From contig NZ_JAKSXZ010000140.1 in assembly GCF_022829465.1 (NCBI RefSeq), positions 124,001 through 188,000 of the forward strand: a DNA stretch of 64,000 nt. The letters are read 5' to 3'. Each line of letters opens with the position of its first letter. The first letter of the stretch is position 1. Shown here piece by piece: positions 55,055-63,705 of the stretch. Position numbers and translations under genes: made by a program. This DNA is from Methylobacterium sp. J-067 (GTDB taxonomy: Bacteria > Pseudomonadota > Alphaproteobacteria > Rhizobiales > Beijerinckiaceae). Under the pieces are notes generated by a model, which did not search any database, had not been told where the DNA came from, and saw only the letters and a program-made list of their open reading frames with translations.

Positions 55055-55086
55055 CATGACACGCGTCATGTCAATTGTATGACATG
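55055..55086. repeat. Two adjacent, overlapping palindromes between glk and small exported gene
   Basis: CATGAC/GTCATG (55055-55060 and 55065-55070, 4-base spacer) overlaps CATGTCA/TGACATG (55067-55073 and 55080-55086, 6-base spacer), so that GTCATG is shared. No T-run follows, so a terminator is unlikely. It lies 181 bases upstream of the minus-strand exported protein and 21 bases downstream of glk. An operator for a dimeric regulator is plausible. Confidence 0.5.
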
Positions 55087-55106
55087 TCCGCAGCGGGCGG
55101 CTCGGA

Positions 55107-56114
55107 TCACTCCGGGCGACGCCAGACCTGCCCGTGATAGACGAACTTCGCCCCATCGCTGGCCAGGTTCGCCAACCCGTTGAAGGCGGGGTCCTGCACC
55201 GTGATGACGCTGGTGGGGATGCCGCGCATCATCGCCGCGAAGGGCGCCTTGCGCTCGAAGGACTCGCGGAATCCGCTCTCCTCCAGCACCTTCAGGATAC
55301 GCGGAGCGATGCCCCCGCCGATATAGACCCCGCTCGTGGCGAGGAAGGTCAGCGCGAGGTCGCCGCAGACCCGGCCGAGCAGCCGGGCGAACAGTCCCAG
55401 CGTTTCCACGGCATGGGGATCGGAGGCGTCGAGCCCGGCCTCCGTCACGGCGGCGGGGTCGATCTTGTCGTGCGGGCGCCCGGTGCGGACATGCGCCACC
55501 GCCGCGTGCAACCGCGCGAGGCCGGGGCCCGAGAGCACCGTCTCGACGGTGATGCGGTCCTCGACGCGCTCCAGCGCGTGCCAGACCTTCTCCTCAAAAG
55601 CATCCGCCGGGCCGATATCGGTATGGCCCACCTCCGTCGAGACGATGGCGAGGTGGGAAGAGTACGGCACCAGCGCCGCCGCGCCGAAGCCGGTGCCCGG
55701 CCCGAGCACCACGCGGGCGCCCCCCGGAATGGGATGGCTGCGCCCGATGGGGGTAAGGTCGTGCGGCTCGATCTCCGCCGCGCCGGCTGCCACGGGGACG
55801 TAGTCGTTCACGATCGTCGCCGAGGACAGGTCGAAATCCCCGGCGATCCGCTCGCCGCTCACCTTCCAGTGGGCGTTCGTAAGCTGGATCTCCGGCCCGT
55901 CGATCCGCCCCGCGATGGCGAGGATCGCCGAGCGCGGCGGCGGTGCGTCCTGGCCTTCCTTGCCGAGCGCGGCGCGGATCGCGGCGGACGGGTCGGCATG
56001 GTCGGCGGTCGCCTCGTGCGAGAGCGTTCGCGGCTTGTCGCCCTTCCGCTCCACGAGGCCGAAGCGGGCATTCGTGCCGCCGATGTCGCCGATGAGGACC
56101 GGGAACTCGAACAT
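55107..56114 (-). CDS. glk: Glucokinase
   Basis: Phosphorylates glucose with ATP. It has 335 residues of the bacterial Glk (ROK-unrelated, PF02685) type: LIGDIGGTNARFGL near residues 7-20, AGRIDG, TNAHW, IVNDYVPVAAG, VVLGPGTGFGAA and VSTEVGHTDIGP. The ATG at 56114 has GGGAGG 9 bases upstream, favoured over the GTG at 56120. It is divergent from mqo across 224 bases. Confidence 0.94.
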   Translation of the reverse strand: MFEFPVLIGDIGGTNARFGLVERKGDKPRTLSHEATADHADPSAAIRAALGKEGQDAPPPRSAILAIAGRIDGPEIQLTNAHWKVSGERIAGDFDLSSATIVNDYVPVAAGAAEIEPHDLTPIGRSHPIPGGARVVLGPGTGFGAAALVPYSSHLAIVSTEVGHTDIGPADAFEEKVWHALERVEDRITVETVLSGPGLARLHAAVAHVRTGRPHDKIDPAAVTEAGLDASDPHAVETLGLFARLLGRVCGDLALTFLATSGVYIGGGIAPRILKVLEESGFRESFERKAPFAAMMRGIPTSVITVQDPAFNGLANLASDGAKFVYHGQVWRRPE

Positions 56115-56120
56115 CAGCAC

Positions 56121-56338
56121 TCACCTCCCCGCCGCGCGGACAGCGCCGGCCGTGCCCTGTGTGGCAAATGCCGCCCCGCACGGGAAGGCCTCACGACGAC
56201 CCTTGCATCCGGCGCGGCCCCCCGTTGCAGCGCACAAGGCTTGAGCATTGGGAGCGGGTCGGCAAGGAGTGTGGCCTCAAATTTAGCTGTAGCCGTCCGC
56301 AAAATAAATTTAACTCTGTTAGAGAACCACCGGTAGCA
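56121..56338. other. glk-mqo divergent intergenic region
   Basis: This 218-base region is without a supportable gene. The mqo-proximal half includes an AT-rich segment (AAAATAAATTTAAC near 56300) that stands out from the GC-rich background and is the likely mqo promoter area. I cannot assign sigma boxes. Confidence 0.4.
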
Positions 56339-58048
56339 ATGATCGATCACGACAACCGCCCTTCGTCGCAGGATATGAACGATAGTTCAGTCGGTTTCAG
56401 CCGCCGGCAACTCATCGGGACTGCGCTGACCGGCGTCGCGGCGGCCTCGCTGCCCGCGACGATTGCGGGCGCGGCCGGCGATACTCGCAAGGTCGATGCG
56501 CTGCTGATCGGCGGCGGCATCATGAGCGCGACCCTCGGCGTGTGGTTGCGCGAGCTCGAGCCCGACTGGTCGATGGAGATGGTCGAGCGCCTGGACAGCG
56601 TCGCCCTGGAAAGCTCCAACGGCTGGAACAACGCCGGCACGGGCCATTCCGCCCTGGCGGAGCTGAACTACACACCCGAGGATACGAAGGGCCGGGTCAC
56701 GATCGACAAGGCCGTCGCGATCAACGAGGCGTTCCAGATCTCCCGGCAGTTCTGGTCCTGGCAGGTGAAGAACGGCGTCCTGCGGAATCCGCGCAGCTTC
56801 ATCAATTCGACGCCGCACATGAGCTTCGTGTGGGGTGACGAAAACGTCTCGTTCCTGAAGCGCCGCTACGAGGCCCTGAAGGCGAGCCCGCTCTTCGCCA
56901 GCATGCAGTTCTCGTCGGACCCCGAGCGCATCAAGGCCTGGGTGCCGCTGATGATGGAGGGCCGCGACCCGCAGCAGAAGATCGCCGCCACCTGGGCGCC
57001 GGTCGGCACCGATGTCGATTTCGGCGAGATCACCCGCCAGTTCGTCGGCCATCTCAAGAGCGCGCCGAAGTTCGATCTGAAGACCGGCACCGAGGTCGAG
57101 GCCCTGACCCGCAACGGTGACGGCTCCTGGCGCGTGTCGATCCGCAACGTGAAGACCGGCGCGGCCGACACGGTCGATGCCAAGTTCGTCTTCATCGGCG
57201 CGGGCGGCCGGGCGCTGCACCTGCTGCAGAAGTCGGGGATCCCCGAGGCCGAGGATTATGCCGGCTTCCCCGTGGGCGGCTCGTTCCTGATCAACGAGAA
57301 TCCCGACGTCACCTCGCTGCACCTCGCCAAGGCCTACGGCAAGGCGTCGGTCGGCGCCCCGCCGATGTCGGTGCCGCATCTCGACACCCGCATGCTCGGC
57401 GGCAAGCGCGTGATCCTGTTCGGACCGTTCGCGACCTTCTCGACCAAGTTCCTGAAGGAAGGCTCGTATCTCGACCTGCTCTCCTCGACCACAACGAGCA
57501 ACGTGTGGCCGATGATGCGGGTCGGGATCGACCAGTATCCGCTGGTGGAATACCTCGCCGGCCAGCTCATGCTGTCGGACGAGGACCGCTACCAGGCCCT
57601 GCGCGAGTACTTCCCGAACGCGAAGAAGAGCGAATGGCGCCTGTGGCAGGCGGGCCAGCGGGTGCAGATCATCAAGCGCGATCCCGAGAAGGGCGGCGTG
57701 CTGAAGCTCGGCACCGAGATCGTCAGCGCGAAGGACGGCAGCATCGCCGGCCTGCTCGGCGCCTCGCCGGGGGCCTCGACCGCTGCGCCGATCATGCTCT
57801 CCGTGCTGGAGAAGGTCTTCGCCAAGAAGGTCGCGACGCCCGAGTGGCAGGCCAAGATCCGCCGCATCGTCCCGAGCTACGGCACGAAGCTGAACGTGGA
57901 TCCTCAGAAGGCCTTCGAGTCGCTGGCCATGACCAGCGAGACGCTGCAGCTCACTCCGCCCCCGCGCGTCGAGGCGGCGGTTCCGACCCCGGTCGATGCG
58001 CCGGCCGACGACGTGGTGGTGAAGCCCGTCCCCGACATGGCGCCGTAG
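56339..58048 (+). CDS. mqo: Malate:quinone oxidoreductase with Tat-like signal
   Basis: FAD enzyme oxidising malate to oxaloacetate and reducing quinone. It has 569 residues. A twin-arginine-type signal (FSRRQLIGTALTGVAAASL, Arg22-Arg23) precedes the FAD-binding LLIGGGIMSATLGVWL near residues 54-69. Mqo signatures are SSNGWNNAGTGHSALAELNYTP, WAPVGTDVDFGE, FIGAGGRALHLLQKSGI and LLGASPGASTAAPIML. A Pro/Val-rich C-terminal tail of about 30 residues follows the conserved end. Exported Mqo would face the periplasm. Confidence 0.95.
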   Translation: MIDHDNRPSSQDMNDSSVGFSRRQLIGTALTGVAAASLPATIAGAAGDTRKVDALLIGGGIMSATLGVWLRELEPDWSMEMVERLDSVALESSNGWNNAGTGHSALAELNYTPEDTKGRVTIDKAVAINEAFQISRQFWSWQVKNGVLRNPRSFINSTPHMSFVWGDENVSFLKRRYEALKASPLFASMQFSSDPERIKAWVPLMMEGRDPQQKIAATWAPVGTDVDFGEITRQFVGHLKSAPKFDLKTGTEVEALTRNGDGSWRVSIRNVKTGAADTVDAKFVFIGAGGRALHLLQKSGIPEAEDYAGFPVGGSFLINENPDVTSLHLAKAYGKASVGAPPMSVPHLDTRMLGGKRVILFGPFATFSTKFLKEGSYLDLLSSTTTSNVWPMMRVGIDQYPLVEYLAGQLMLSDEDRYQALREYFPNAKKSEWRLWQAGQRVQIIKRDPEKGGVLKLGTEIVSAKDGSIAGLLGASPGASTAAPIMLSVLEKVFAKKVATPEWQAKIRRIVPSYGTKLNVDPQKAFESLAMTSETLQLTPPPRVEAAVPTPVDAPADDVVVKPVPDMAP

Positions 58049-58055
58049 GACGCCC

Positions 58056-58799
58056 TCAGGCGGGCGGCAGTGCGTCCGGGTCGATCGGTTCTCCGGCAGC
58101 CCAGGCGGCGATGAGCGCCCGCACCGCCGCCGGATCCGGCAGGCGGCGGGCGGCGGCGGTTTCGCCGTCGCCGACGCGCACGGCCACGCCGCCATCCTCG
58201 GTAACGCTGGCGAAGGCGATCTCGTCGGTCTTGTCGTCGCCGAGGAAGATCGCCCGGCGGCCGGCATAGGGCGCCTCCTCCAGGAAGGTGCGGATCGCCA
58301 CGGCCTTCGTCGCGGTGGCGGGCACGATCTCACCCACCGCCTTGCCGAGTTGCAGGCGGTAAGCGCCGCTGAGCAGACCCGCCGCCTCCTTCACCAGTGC
58401 CTCGGCGCGCTGCGCGTCCTCCGCATTCGCCAGCCGCCAGTGCACGGCAACGGACGCGCCCTTGTCTTCGATCAGCACATTCGCCAGCGGCGCCGAATCG
58501 GCGTGCAGCCGCTCCACCTGCCGGCGCAGATCCGGGTGATCCTCGGGCCGCCCGCCGACGATCTCACCTTCGCGCCGCCGCTCCACGCCGTGCAGTCCCG
58601 CCGCATCGAACCGCGCCGGCGTGAGGAACCCGTCGATCTGCGCGATGGGCCGCCCGCTGACGAGGGCGAGCGCGCCGCCGAGCCGCTGCCGCAGGGCTTC
58701 GAGATTCTGGATCAGCCCCGGCTCGACCACCACCGCATCGGGCCTCGGCGCGATGTCCACGAGGGTGCCGTCGAAGTCGAGGAAGAGGGCGAAGTCCAT
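58056..58799 (-). CDS. otsB: Trehalose-6-phosphate phosphatase
   Basis: HAD-type phosphatase of 247 residues. Motif I ALFLDFDGTLVDIAPRPD is at residues 4-21, SGRPIAQID is motif II, GLHGVERR and KGASVAVHWR are cap-region blocks, and FLGDDKTDEIAF is motif IV. This pattern is specific for OtsB. No otsA (trehalose-phosphate synthase) is in the window. The ATG at 58799 gives the standard start. It converges with mqo (7-base gap). Confidence 0.93.
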   Translation of the reverse strand: MDFALFLDFDGTLVDIAPRPDAVVVEPGLIQNLEALRQRLGGALALVSGRPIAQIDGFLTPARFDAAGLHGVERRREGEIVGGRPEDHPDLRRQVERLHADSAPLANVLIEDKGASVAVHWRLANAEDAQRAEALVKEAAGLLSGAYRLQLGKAVGEIVPATATKAVAIRTFLEEAPYAGRRAIFLGDDKTDEIAFASVTEDGGVAVRVGDGETAAARRLPDPAAVRALIAAWAAGEPIDPDALPPA

Positions 58800-58985
58800 G
58801 CTGCGGTCCTGCTGTTCCGGAGTTCTCTGGCGGCCGTGCCGGAGGTAGCGCACGGGCCGGTGCGCGCAACGGGAAGCACGGTCGGGCGGGCGATCCCCTC
58901 AATCCACAGCAATCCACCGCCCGAAGATACGGCATGGTAACGAGACCGGCCGAACCTGCCGCTCTTCCTTCGCCGGACAGCGGAC

Positions 58986-59189
58986 ATGATGACAAGCCAG
59001 CAACTTGCCGAGGAACTGAAGCGCATCGCGACGGCCCAGGTGAGCGACATCACGCGGGCTGTGAAGGAAGGCCAGAAGTCGATCGCTCTCAACGAGGTGC
59101 GGGACATGGCCCGCCGCATCGGCCTGCTCGCCGACGCCTTCGACCCCAAATCGGCCGCCGAACCCGACAGGGACGTCGAGGCCGCGTAA
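58986..59189 (+). CDS. Small hypothetical helical protein
   Basis: A 67-residue protein with an amphipathic helical character (SQQLAEELKRIATAQVSDI, then VRDMARRIGLLADAF). No signal peptide and no recognised family. Two adjacent ATGs (58986, 58989) can start it; no clear ribosome binding site. It lies 41 bases before the DUF6894-like gene in the same direction and may be co-transcribed with it. Confidence 0.5.
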   Translation: MMTSQQLAEELKRIATAQVSDITRAVKEGQKSIALNEVRDMARRIGLLADAFDPKSAAEPDRDVEAA

Positions 59190-59230
59190 ACCCGGCCGTC
59201 CGGCCTCCCTCGCAAGAAAGCCTCGCCCTC

Positions 59231-59602
59231 ATGCGTGCCTTCTTCAACATCGTCATCAACGGAAAGGTCGTCCCCGACCGCGTCGGCCAGGATGTGGGCG
59301 ACACGGCGGCTCTGCGCTTCGTCGCCTCCACCGTGGTGCGCGGCATCGTCCAGCGCCACGGCGGCGAGGCCAAGCTCCTCGACGCCTCGCTCCTCGTCAC
59401 CGACGAGGCGGGCGTGGGGCTGATGGAGATCTCCTTCTTCGAGGCGCTCTACCTGCCCGTGTCGCCGGAGGCCGACCCGAACCGGCGCCGGCCGGAAGCC
59501 CGTGCCGAACGCCCGAGCGCCCTGCTCGGTGCGGCGCTCAAGCCGATGCGCCGCTTCGCCGGGGCGGTGAGCGCCCGAGTCCAGGCCATCGCGCAGGCCT
59601 GA
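59231..59602 (+). CDS. DUF6894-like small protein
   Basis: A 123-residue protein whose first 65 residues resemble the DUF6894 pattern (FFNIVINGKVVPDRVGQDVGD, LLVTDEAGVGLMEISF). Proteins of this type are abundant in methylobacteria and bradyrhizobia and have no known function. The second half is Arg/Pro-rich. It starts at the ATG at 59231 and converges with the DUF488 gene by 4 bases. Confidence 0.62.
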   Translation: MRAFFNIVINGKVVPDRVGQDVGDTAALRFVASTVVRGIVQRHGGEAKLLDASLLVTDEAGVGLMEISFFEALYLPVSPEADPNRRRPEARAERPSALLGAALKPMRRFAGAVSARVQAIAQA

Positions 59603-59606
59603 CGAT

Positions 59607-60050
59607 CTAGCCGAACAGGTCCTCGACCACGAAGCCGCGCGGCGCCAGCCGCTCGGCCAACAGGCGGCGATGGCAGCGGGCGGGATCGCGCTCGAAGCAG
59701 AGGAGGCATGTCGGTGCCTTCTCGGCGAGGGCCGACAGCTCATCGAGCGCGGCGATGCCGCCCGCCGTCTCCAGCACCTCCTCGCAATAGATGCGCTTCA
59801 GTAGCGCGGCATCGTCGGCGCGGGCGGCCTCGCGGCCGGATTTTGGCGTGCCGAGGGCGCGCAGATGCGCGTAGCCGAGTCCCGCTTCCTCCAGACCCGC
59901 CTTCAGGGCACCCTTCGAGAAGCCGCGCTTGCGCGAATTCGCCACGGCGCGAACATCGGCCAGCACGGCGACCCCGGCCGACTGGAGGGCGTCCCGCAGG
60001 CGCTCCGGATCGAGCCCTTCGTAGCCGATGGTAAACAGTCTCTTGCTCAC
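59607..60050 (-). CDS. DUF488 family protein
   Basis: A 147-residue protein of the DUF488 family: LFTIGYEGLDPERLRDAL at the N-terminus, VLADVRAVANSRKRGFSK, and the C-terminal CLLCFERDPARCHRRLLAERL with conserved cysteines and His-Arg-Arg. The function is unknown; some homologues have been linked to DNA or nucleotide metabolism. The start is GTG at 60050. Confidence 0.85.
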   Translation of the reverse strand: MSKRLFTIGYEGLDPERLRDALQSAGVAVLADVRAVANSRKRGFSKGALKAGLEEAGLGYAHLRALGTPKSGREAARADDAALLKRIYCEEVLETAGGIAALDELSALAEKAPTCLLCFERDPARCHRRLLAERLAPRGFVVEDLFG

Positions 60051-60245
60051 GGCAGCACGACCCGACTTTCCTTGCTGCGCCGGGACTTAGGCTGCGCAGC
60101 CGGCTTCTCCAAGCGCGGCGGGCTGTGGGTATGTCACTGGCGGGCAACGCATCCCGGAATTCCGCCGCAATGATCGCAAAGGTCCGTTAACTGCAGAGGG
60201 GTCATCGAATAGGCCTGTCGTAAGCGCTTTTCGGAGAAACGGGCG

Positions 60246-61127
60246 GTGGCGCTGATGTCTCGGACTAGAGTGTCTACACCGCTCTTCGGGGGCTCCATTT
60301 CCGCGTCGCTGTCGGCCGTACTGCTCATGTCGCGCCGGGCGCTCGCCGCGGCCACCCTCGCGGGCCTCGCCGCCTGCTCGAGCAACCCGGATTTCTACCC
60401 CACCAAGGGCGACGTGAAGCCCCATCCGGGCGTGGCCAAGGCCAAGCTGCATCCGATCCAGGGCATCGACATCTCGAAGTGGCAGGGGAACGTCGATTGG
60501 GCCTCCGTCCGCGCCTCCGGCACGCAGTTCGCCTTCATCAAGGCGACCGAGGGCGGTGACCACGTCGACGAGCGATTCCGGGCGAACTGGGATGGGGCCG
60601 CCGCCGCCGGCATTCCGCGCGGCGCCTACCACTTCGTCTTCTGGTGCCGCTCGGCCCGGGACCAGATGAACTGGTTCAAGAAGAACGTCCCCAACGATCC
60701 GAGCGCCCTCCCCCCGGTCCTCGACGTGGAATGGAACGGCCATTCCCAGACCTGCCCGCGCAAGCTCCCGAAGGAGCAGGCCCTGACCATGGTGCGGGAG
60801 ATGCTCGAAGAGATGGAGCGCTACACCGGCAAGCGCCCGATCATCTATACGGACATCACCTTCCACAAGGACGTGCTGGAAGGCGAATTGCCGGACTATC
60901 CGCACTGGCTGCGCTCCACCGCCGCCGAGCCGGAGCAGCGCTTCGTGAACCGCCGCTGGATGCTCTGGCAGTTCACCTCCACCGGCCGCGTCCCCGGCGT
61001 GCGGGGCGACGTCGACCGGAACGCCTTCTACGGCACCCCCTCCGATTGGGCGTCCTTCCTGTCCACGGACTGTGATCCGAGGGATCACAAGCGCTTGTCT
61101 TCGCAGGGAATTTGCACCGACAAGTAG
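60246..61127 (+). CDS. GH25 muramidase (lysozyme), predicted lipoprotein
   Basis: Glycoside hydrolase family 25 cleaving the beta-1,4 bond of peptidoglycan. It has 293 residues. The catalytic fold shows IQGIDISKWQGNVDW near residues 71-85, FAFIKATEGGDHVDERF, GAYHFVFWC and LDVEWNG (Asp160, Glu162). YTDITFHKD and MLWQFTSTGRVPGVRGDVDRN complete it. A lipobox LAAC follows MSRRALAAATLAG, so the mature protein may be lipidated. The GTG at 60246 has GGAG 9 bases upstream; the ATG at 60327 would give a compact lipoprotein signal. Confidence 0.9.
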   Translation: MALMSRTRVSTPLFGGSISASLSAVLLMSRRALAAATLAGLAACSSNPDFYPTKGDVKPHPGVAKAKLHPIQGIDISKWQGNVDWASVRASGTQFAFIKATEGGDHVDERFRANWDGAAAAGIPRGAYHFVFWCRSARDQMNWFKKNVPNDPSALPPVLDVEWNGHSQTCPRKLPKEQALTMVREMLEEMERYTGKRPIIYTDITFHKDVLEGELPDYPHWLRSTAAEPEQRFVNRRWMLWQFTSTGRVPGVRGDVDRNAFYGTPSDWASFLSTDCDPRDHKRLSSQGICTDK

Positions 61128-61144
61128 CACTAATGTTACGGGTG

Positions 61145-61176
61145 GACAAAACCCTCCTAGATTAGCGGATTTTGTC
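61145..61176. repeat. 7-bp inverted repeat upstream of Crp/Fnr regulator
   Basis: GACAAAA (61145-61151) and TTTTGTC (61170-61176) are exact complements separated by 18 bases. It lies in the AT-richer 129-base gap (61128-61256) between the lysozyme gene and the regulator. It may be an operator or part of a weak terminator for the lysozyme gene. Confidence 0.35.
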
Positions 61177-61256
61177 GTCAATTGGTCTAGTCTTGAACAG
61201 ACGCCACAAAGCGAATTGGTTAAGGAGTAGAAAGTACACACGCTATTAACGATGCG

Positions 61257-62084
61257 ATGCCCGTCGAATCTGCCGCCAGCCTTGAGACCAACCTGCTGTT
61301 GAAAGCCCTGCGCGGCTTCGACCGAGAGTTGTTGCTGCCGCATCTTGAAGCGGTCAGCTACGGCAAGGGCGGCACGATCTTCGAGGCGGGCGCGCCGGTC
61401 ACGCACATTACCTTCCCTTGCGAGCACGCGGTCGTCACTTTGGTGATCACCACGAGCGACGGTCGCAGCGCCGAGACGGCGACGATCGGGCATGAAGGGG
61501 CCGTGGGCGGCATCGTCAGCCAAGGCTATGTGCCGGCCTCCACGCACGCCATCGTGCAGATCGCCGGGCCGATGCTGCGGATCGAATCCGCCATTCTGCA
61601 GGAGGCCAAGCGTCAGTCGCGGCACATCCGCGACCTGTTCGCCCGCTACTCGGATTGCCTCCTGGCGCAGGTGCTTCAATCCTCTGCCTGCAACGCCCTG
61701 CATCCGATCGAACAGCGCTGCCTGCGCTGGCTGCAGACCCTGCACGACCGAATCGGCTCGCCTGTCCTGCCCATCACACATGAGCTTCTGGCGGCGATGC
61801 TCGGCGTGCAGCGGACCTATCTCACGCGCATTTTGCGGGTCCTACAGGAACAGGGGCTTATTAAGGTCGGGCGCGGCCGGATCACGGTCCTCGACCGGCG
61901 CCGGATGGAGGAGGTGTCCTGCGACTGCCACGCCCGCGTGCGCGACCATTACCGGACCGTGCTGGGCGCCGTGTACGACGACGGCGGCTTGGTGGGGATC
62001 GATCAGAGCCCGGGCCGCTTCGTGGCGAGCGATCCCGAGGCGGATCAGCGGATCCGCTTCATCCAGCCGAGCCCCGGACGGTAA
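61257..62084 (+). CDS. Crp/Fnr-family transcriptional regulator
   Basis: A 275-residue regulator. The cNMP-binding-like beta-barrel is residues 25-145 (GTIFEAGAPVTHITFP, GHEGAVGGIVSQG). The C-terminal winged helix has LPITHELLAAMLGVQRTYLTRILRVLQEQGLIKVGRGRITVLDR as a pattern, with recognition helix VQRTYLTRIL. No Fe-S cysteine cluster is present at the N-terminus, so it is not a classical FNR. A C-terminal extension (CDCHARVRDHY) is seen in related alphaproteobacterial regulators. It starts at the ATG at 61257. Confidence 0.9.
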   Translation: MPVESAASLETNLLLKALRGFDRELLLPHLEAVSYGKGGTIFEAGAPVTHITFPCEHAVVTLVITTSDGRSAETATIGHEGAVGGIVSQGYVPASTHAIVQIAGPMLRIESAILQEAKRQSRHIRDLFARYSDCLLAQVLQSSACNALHPIEQRCLRWLQTLHDRIGSPVLPITHELLAAMLGVQRTYLTRILRVLQEQGLIKVGRGRITVLDRRRMEEVSCDCHARVRDHYRTVLGAVYDDGGLVGIDQSPGRFVASDPEADQRIRFIQPSPGR

Positions 62085-62090
62085 CGGCCG

Positions 62091-62468
62091 TCAGCGCCGT
62101 TCCAGCAGTTCGATGATCGCCCCATCCGGGGCGTCGAGGAAGACGATGCGCAGGGCGGGGCCGCGCTGGATGATGTCCGTCCGGAACACCACGCCGCGAC
62201 CTTTGAGGTCGGCCATGGCCGCCTCGATGTCCTCGACGGCGAGGCCGATATGCTCGACGCCGAGACAGGGCGTCGTCGCAGCCGGATGCACGTCGTCGGT
62301 GGCCTGCTCGATGAACACCGTAAGGCCGCCCAGGTCGAGGATCACCCGCTGCACCGGCTCGCCGCCGACCCGGCCAGTCTCGCGGGCGCCGAACATAGCC
62401 GTGTAGAACGCGGCGGCCGCGACGGCATCGCGGCTGCGCAGATGGACGTGATCGCAACGGTAGGTCAT
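62091..62468 (-). CDS. VOC-family (glyoxalase/bleomycin-resistance-like) protein
   Basis: A 125-residue vicinal oxygen chelate protein. Metal-ligand positions are visible as DHVHLRSRD near the N-terminus, LGVEHIGLAVEDIE at mid-length and APDGAIIELLE at the end. The fold is similar to methylmalonyl-CoA epimerase or glyoxalase I, but the substrate is not known. The ATG at 62468 is preferred over that at 62480. It converges with the Crp/Fnr gene (6-base gap). Confidence 0.84.
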   Translation of the reverse strand: MTYRCDHVHLRSRDAVAAAAFYTAMFGARETGRVGGEPVQRVILDLGGLTVFIEQATDDVHPAATTPCLGVEHIGLAVEDIEAAMADLKGRGVVFRTDIIQRGPALRIVFLDAPDGAIIELLERR

Positions 62469-62662
62469 GGCTTCCGGCATCGAGCGGTGGAGAGCGGGAG
62501 TGTAGGCCCCCGCCGCGATCATGGCGATGCGCCCGCCGCGCATTTCGACCGCTTGACGGCGACGCCTTTCACGCAGACTTTTGCCACCAGCACCGTTGCA
62601 GCAATGCAACAGGCTTCCCACATGGGAAGCATCCCTGCTTCGCCGAAAGCTATCTACGACCG

Positions 62663-63598
62663 ATGCGCAACCCATACGAAGTTCTGGGCGTGCCCAAGGC
62701 TGCGAGCGAGGCCGACATCAAGAAGGCCTATCGCAAACTCGCCAAGGAGTTTCACCCCGACCGCAACAAGACCGACGTGAAGGCCAAGGACCGGTTCGCG
62801 GAAGTGAACTCGGCCTACGAGATCCTGGGTGATGCCGACAAGCGCAAGCAGTTCGACCGCGGCGAGATCGACGCCGACGGCAGGCCGCGCGCGACCGGCT
62901 TCGAGGGGTTCGGCGGCTTCGGCGGTGGTGGTGGTGGCGGCGGCGGGCGAGGCTTCGACTTCGAATCCATGGCGCGCAACCAGCGCGGCGGCATGGGCGG
63001 CGGCGGCATGGGCGAGGACATCTTCTCGCACATTTTCGGCGAGGCCTTCAGGGCCGGCGGCGCCGGGCCCGGCCCGCGGCAGGCTCCGCGCGGCGAGGAT
63101 GTCTCGGCCGAACTGATCGTGACCCTCGAACAGGTCGGCGGCGAGGAGAAGCTGCGCCTGAACCTGCCCACCGGCCGCGAGGTCGACGTGATGATCCCGA
63201 AGGGCGTGGTCGATGGCCAGACGATCCGCCTGCGCGGTCTCGGCTATGGCGGTGGGCCGCGCGCGGAGCCGGGCGACGCCCTCCTCACCATCCGCATCCA
63301 GCCGCACCCGCGCTTCAAGACCGAGGGGGCGGACCTGCGGGTGAGCGTGGACGTCCCGCTGGATGATGCGATCCTCGGCGGCACGATCCGGGTCCCGACC
63401 CTGACGGGCGCCGTCGAGATGAAGATGCCGCCGATGACCAGCTCGGGCCGCACCTTCCGCCTGCGCGGCAAAGGCCTGCCCAAGAAGGACGGGACGCGGG
63501 GCGACCTCTTCGCCACCACGGCGATCACGCTGCCGGCCGGCGACGACGAGGCCCTGGCCGAGTTCGCCAGGGCGCGCCGGGCCGCGCGGGTCGGCTGA
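62663..63598 (+). CDS. DnaJ/CbpA-like co-chaperone (J domain, no zinc finger)
   Basis: Hsp40 co-chaperone of 311 residues stimulating DnaK. The J domain (residues 3-67) carries the HPD motif in AKEFHPDRNK. A Gly-rich linker (residues about 80-135, with nine consecutive Gly) follows, then two beta-barrel client-binding domains (SAELIVTLEQVGGEEKL, DVPLDDAILGGTI). The CxxCxGxG zinc repeats are absent, so it is CbpA-type rather than DnaJ. It lies 107 bases upstream of fabI. Confidence 0.93.
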   Translation: MRNPYEVLGVPKAASEADIKKAYRKLAKEFHPDRNKTDVKAKDRFAEVNSAYEILGDADKRKQFDRGEIDADGRPRATGFEGFGGFGGGGGGGGGRGFDFESMARNQRGGMGGGGMGEDIFSHIFGEAFRAGGAGPGPRQAPRGEDVSAELIVTLEQVGGEEKLRLNLPTGREVDVMIPKGVVDGQTIRLRGLGYGGGPRAEPGDALLTIRIQPHPRFKTEGADLRVSVDVPLDDAILGGTIRVPTLTGAVEMKMPPMTSSGRTFRLRGKGLPKKDGTRGDLFATTAITLPAGDDEALAEFARARRAARVG

Positions 63599-63705
63599 AA
63601 GCGTCAATCCGGCCCGCTCCGTTGCGGGTCGGACTTCCGTCCCCGTCCCGCCTCCGCTAAGGGAACCCCCGGCGCTACCGGCGCCGCGTTATACCGGGAA
63701 GCGTC

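Noticed and set aside
56387..58333. A 648-codon minus-strand frame opposite mqo.
   Set aside because: Shadow of mqo; no motif.
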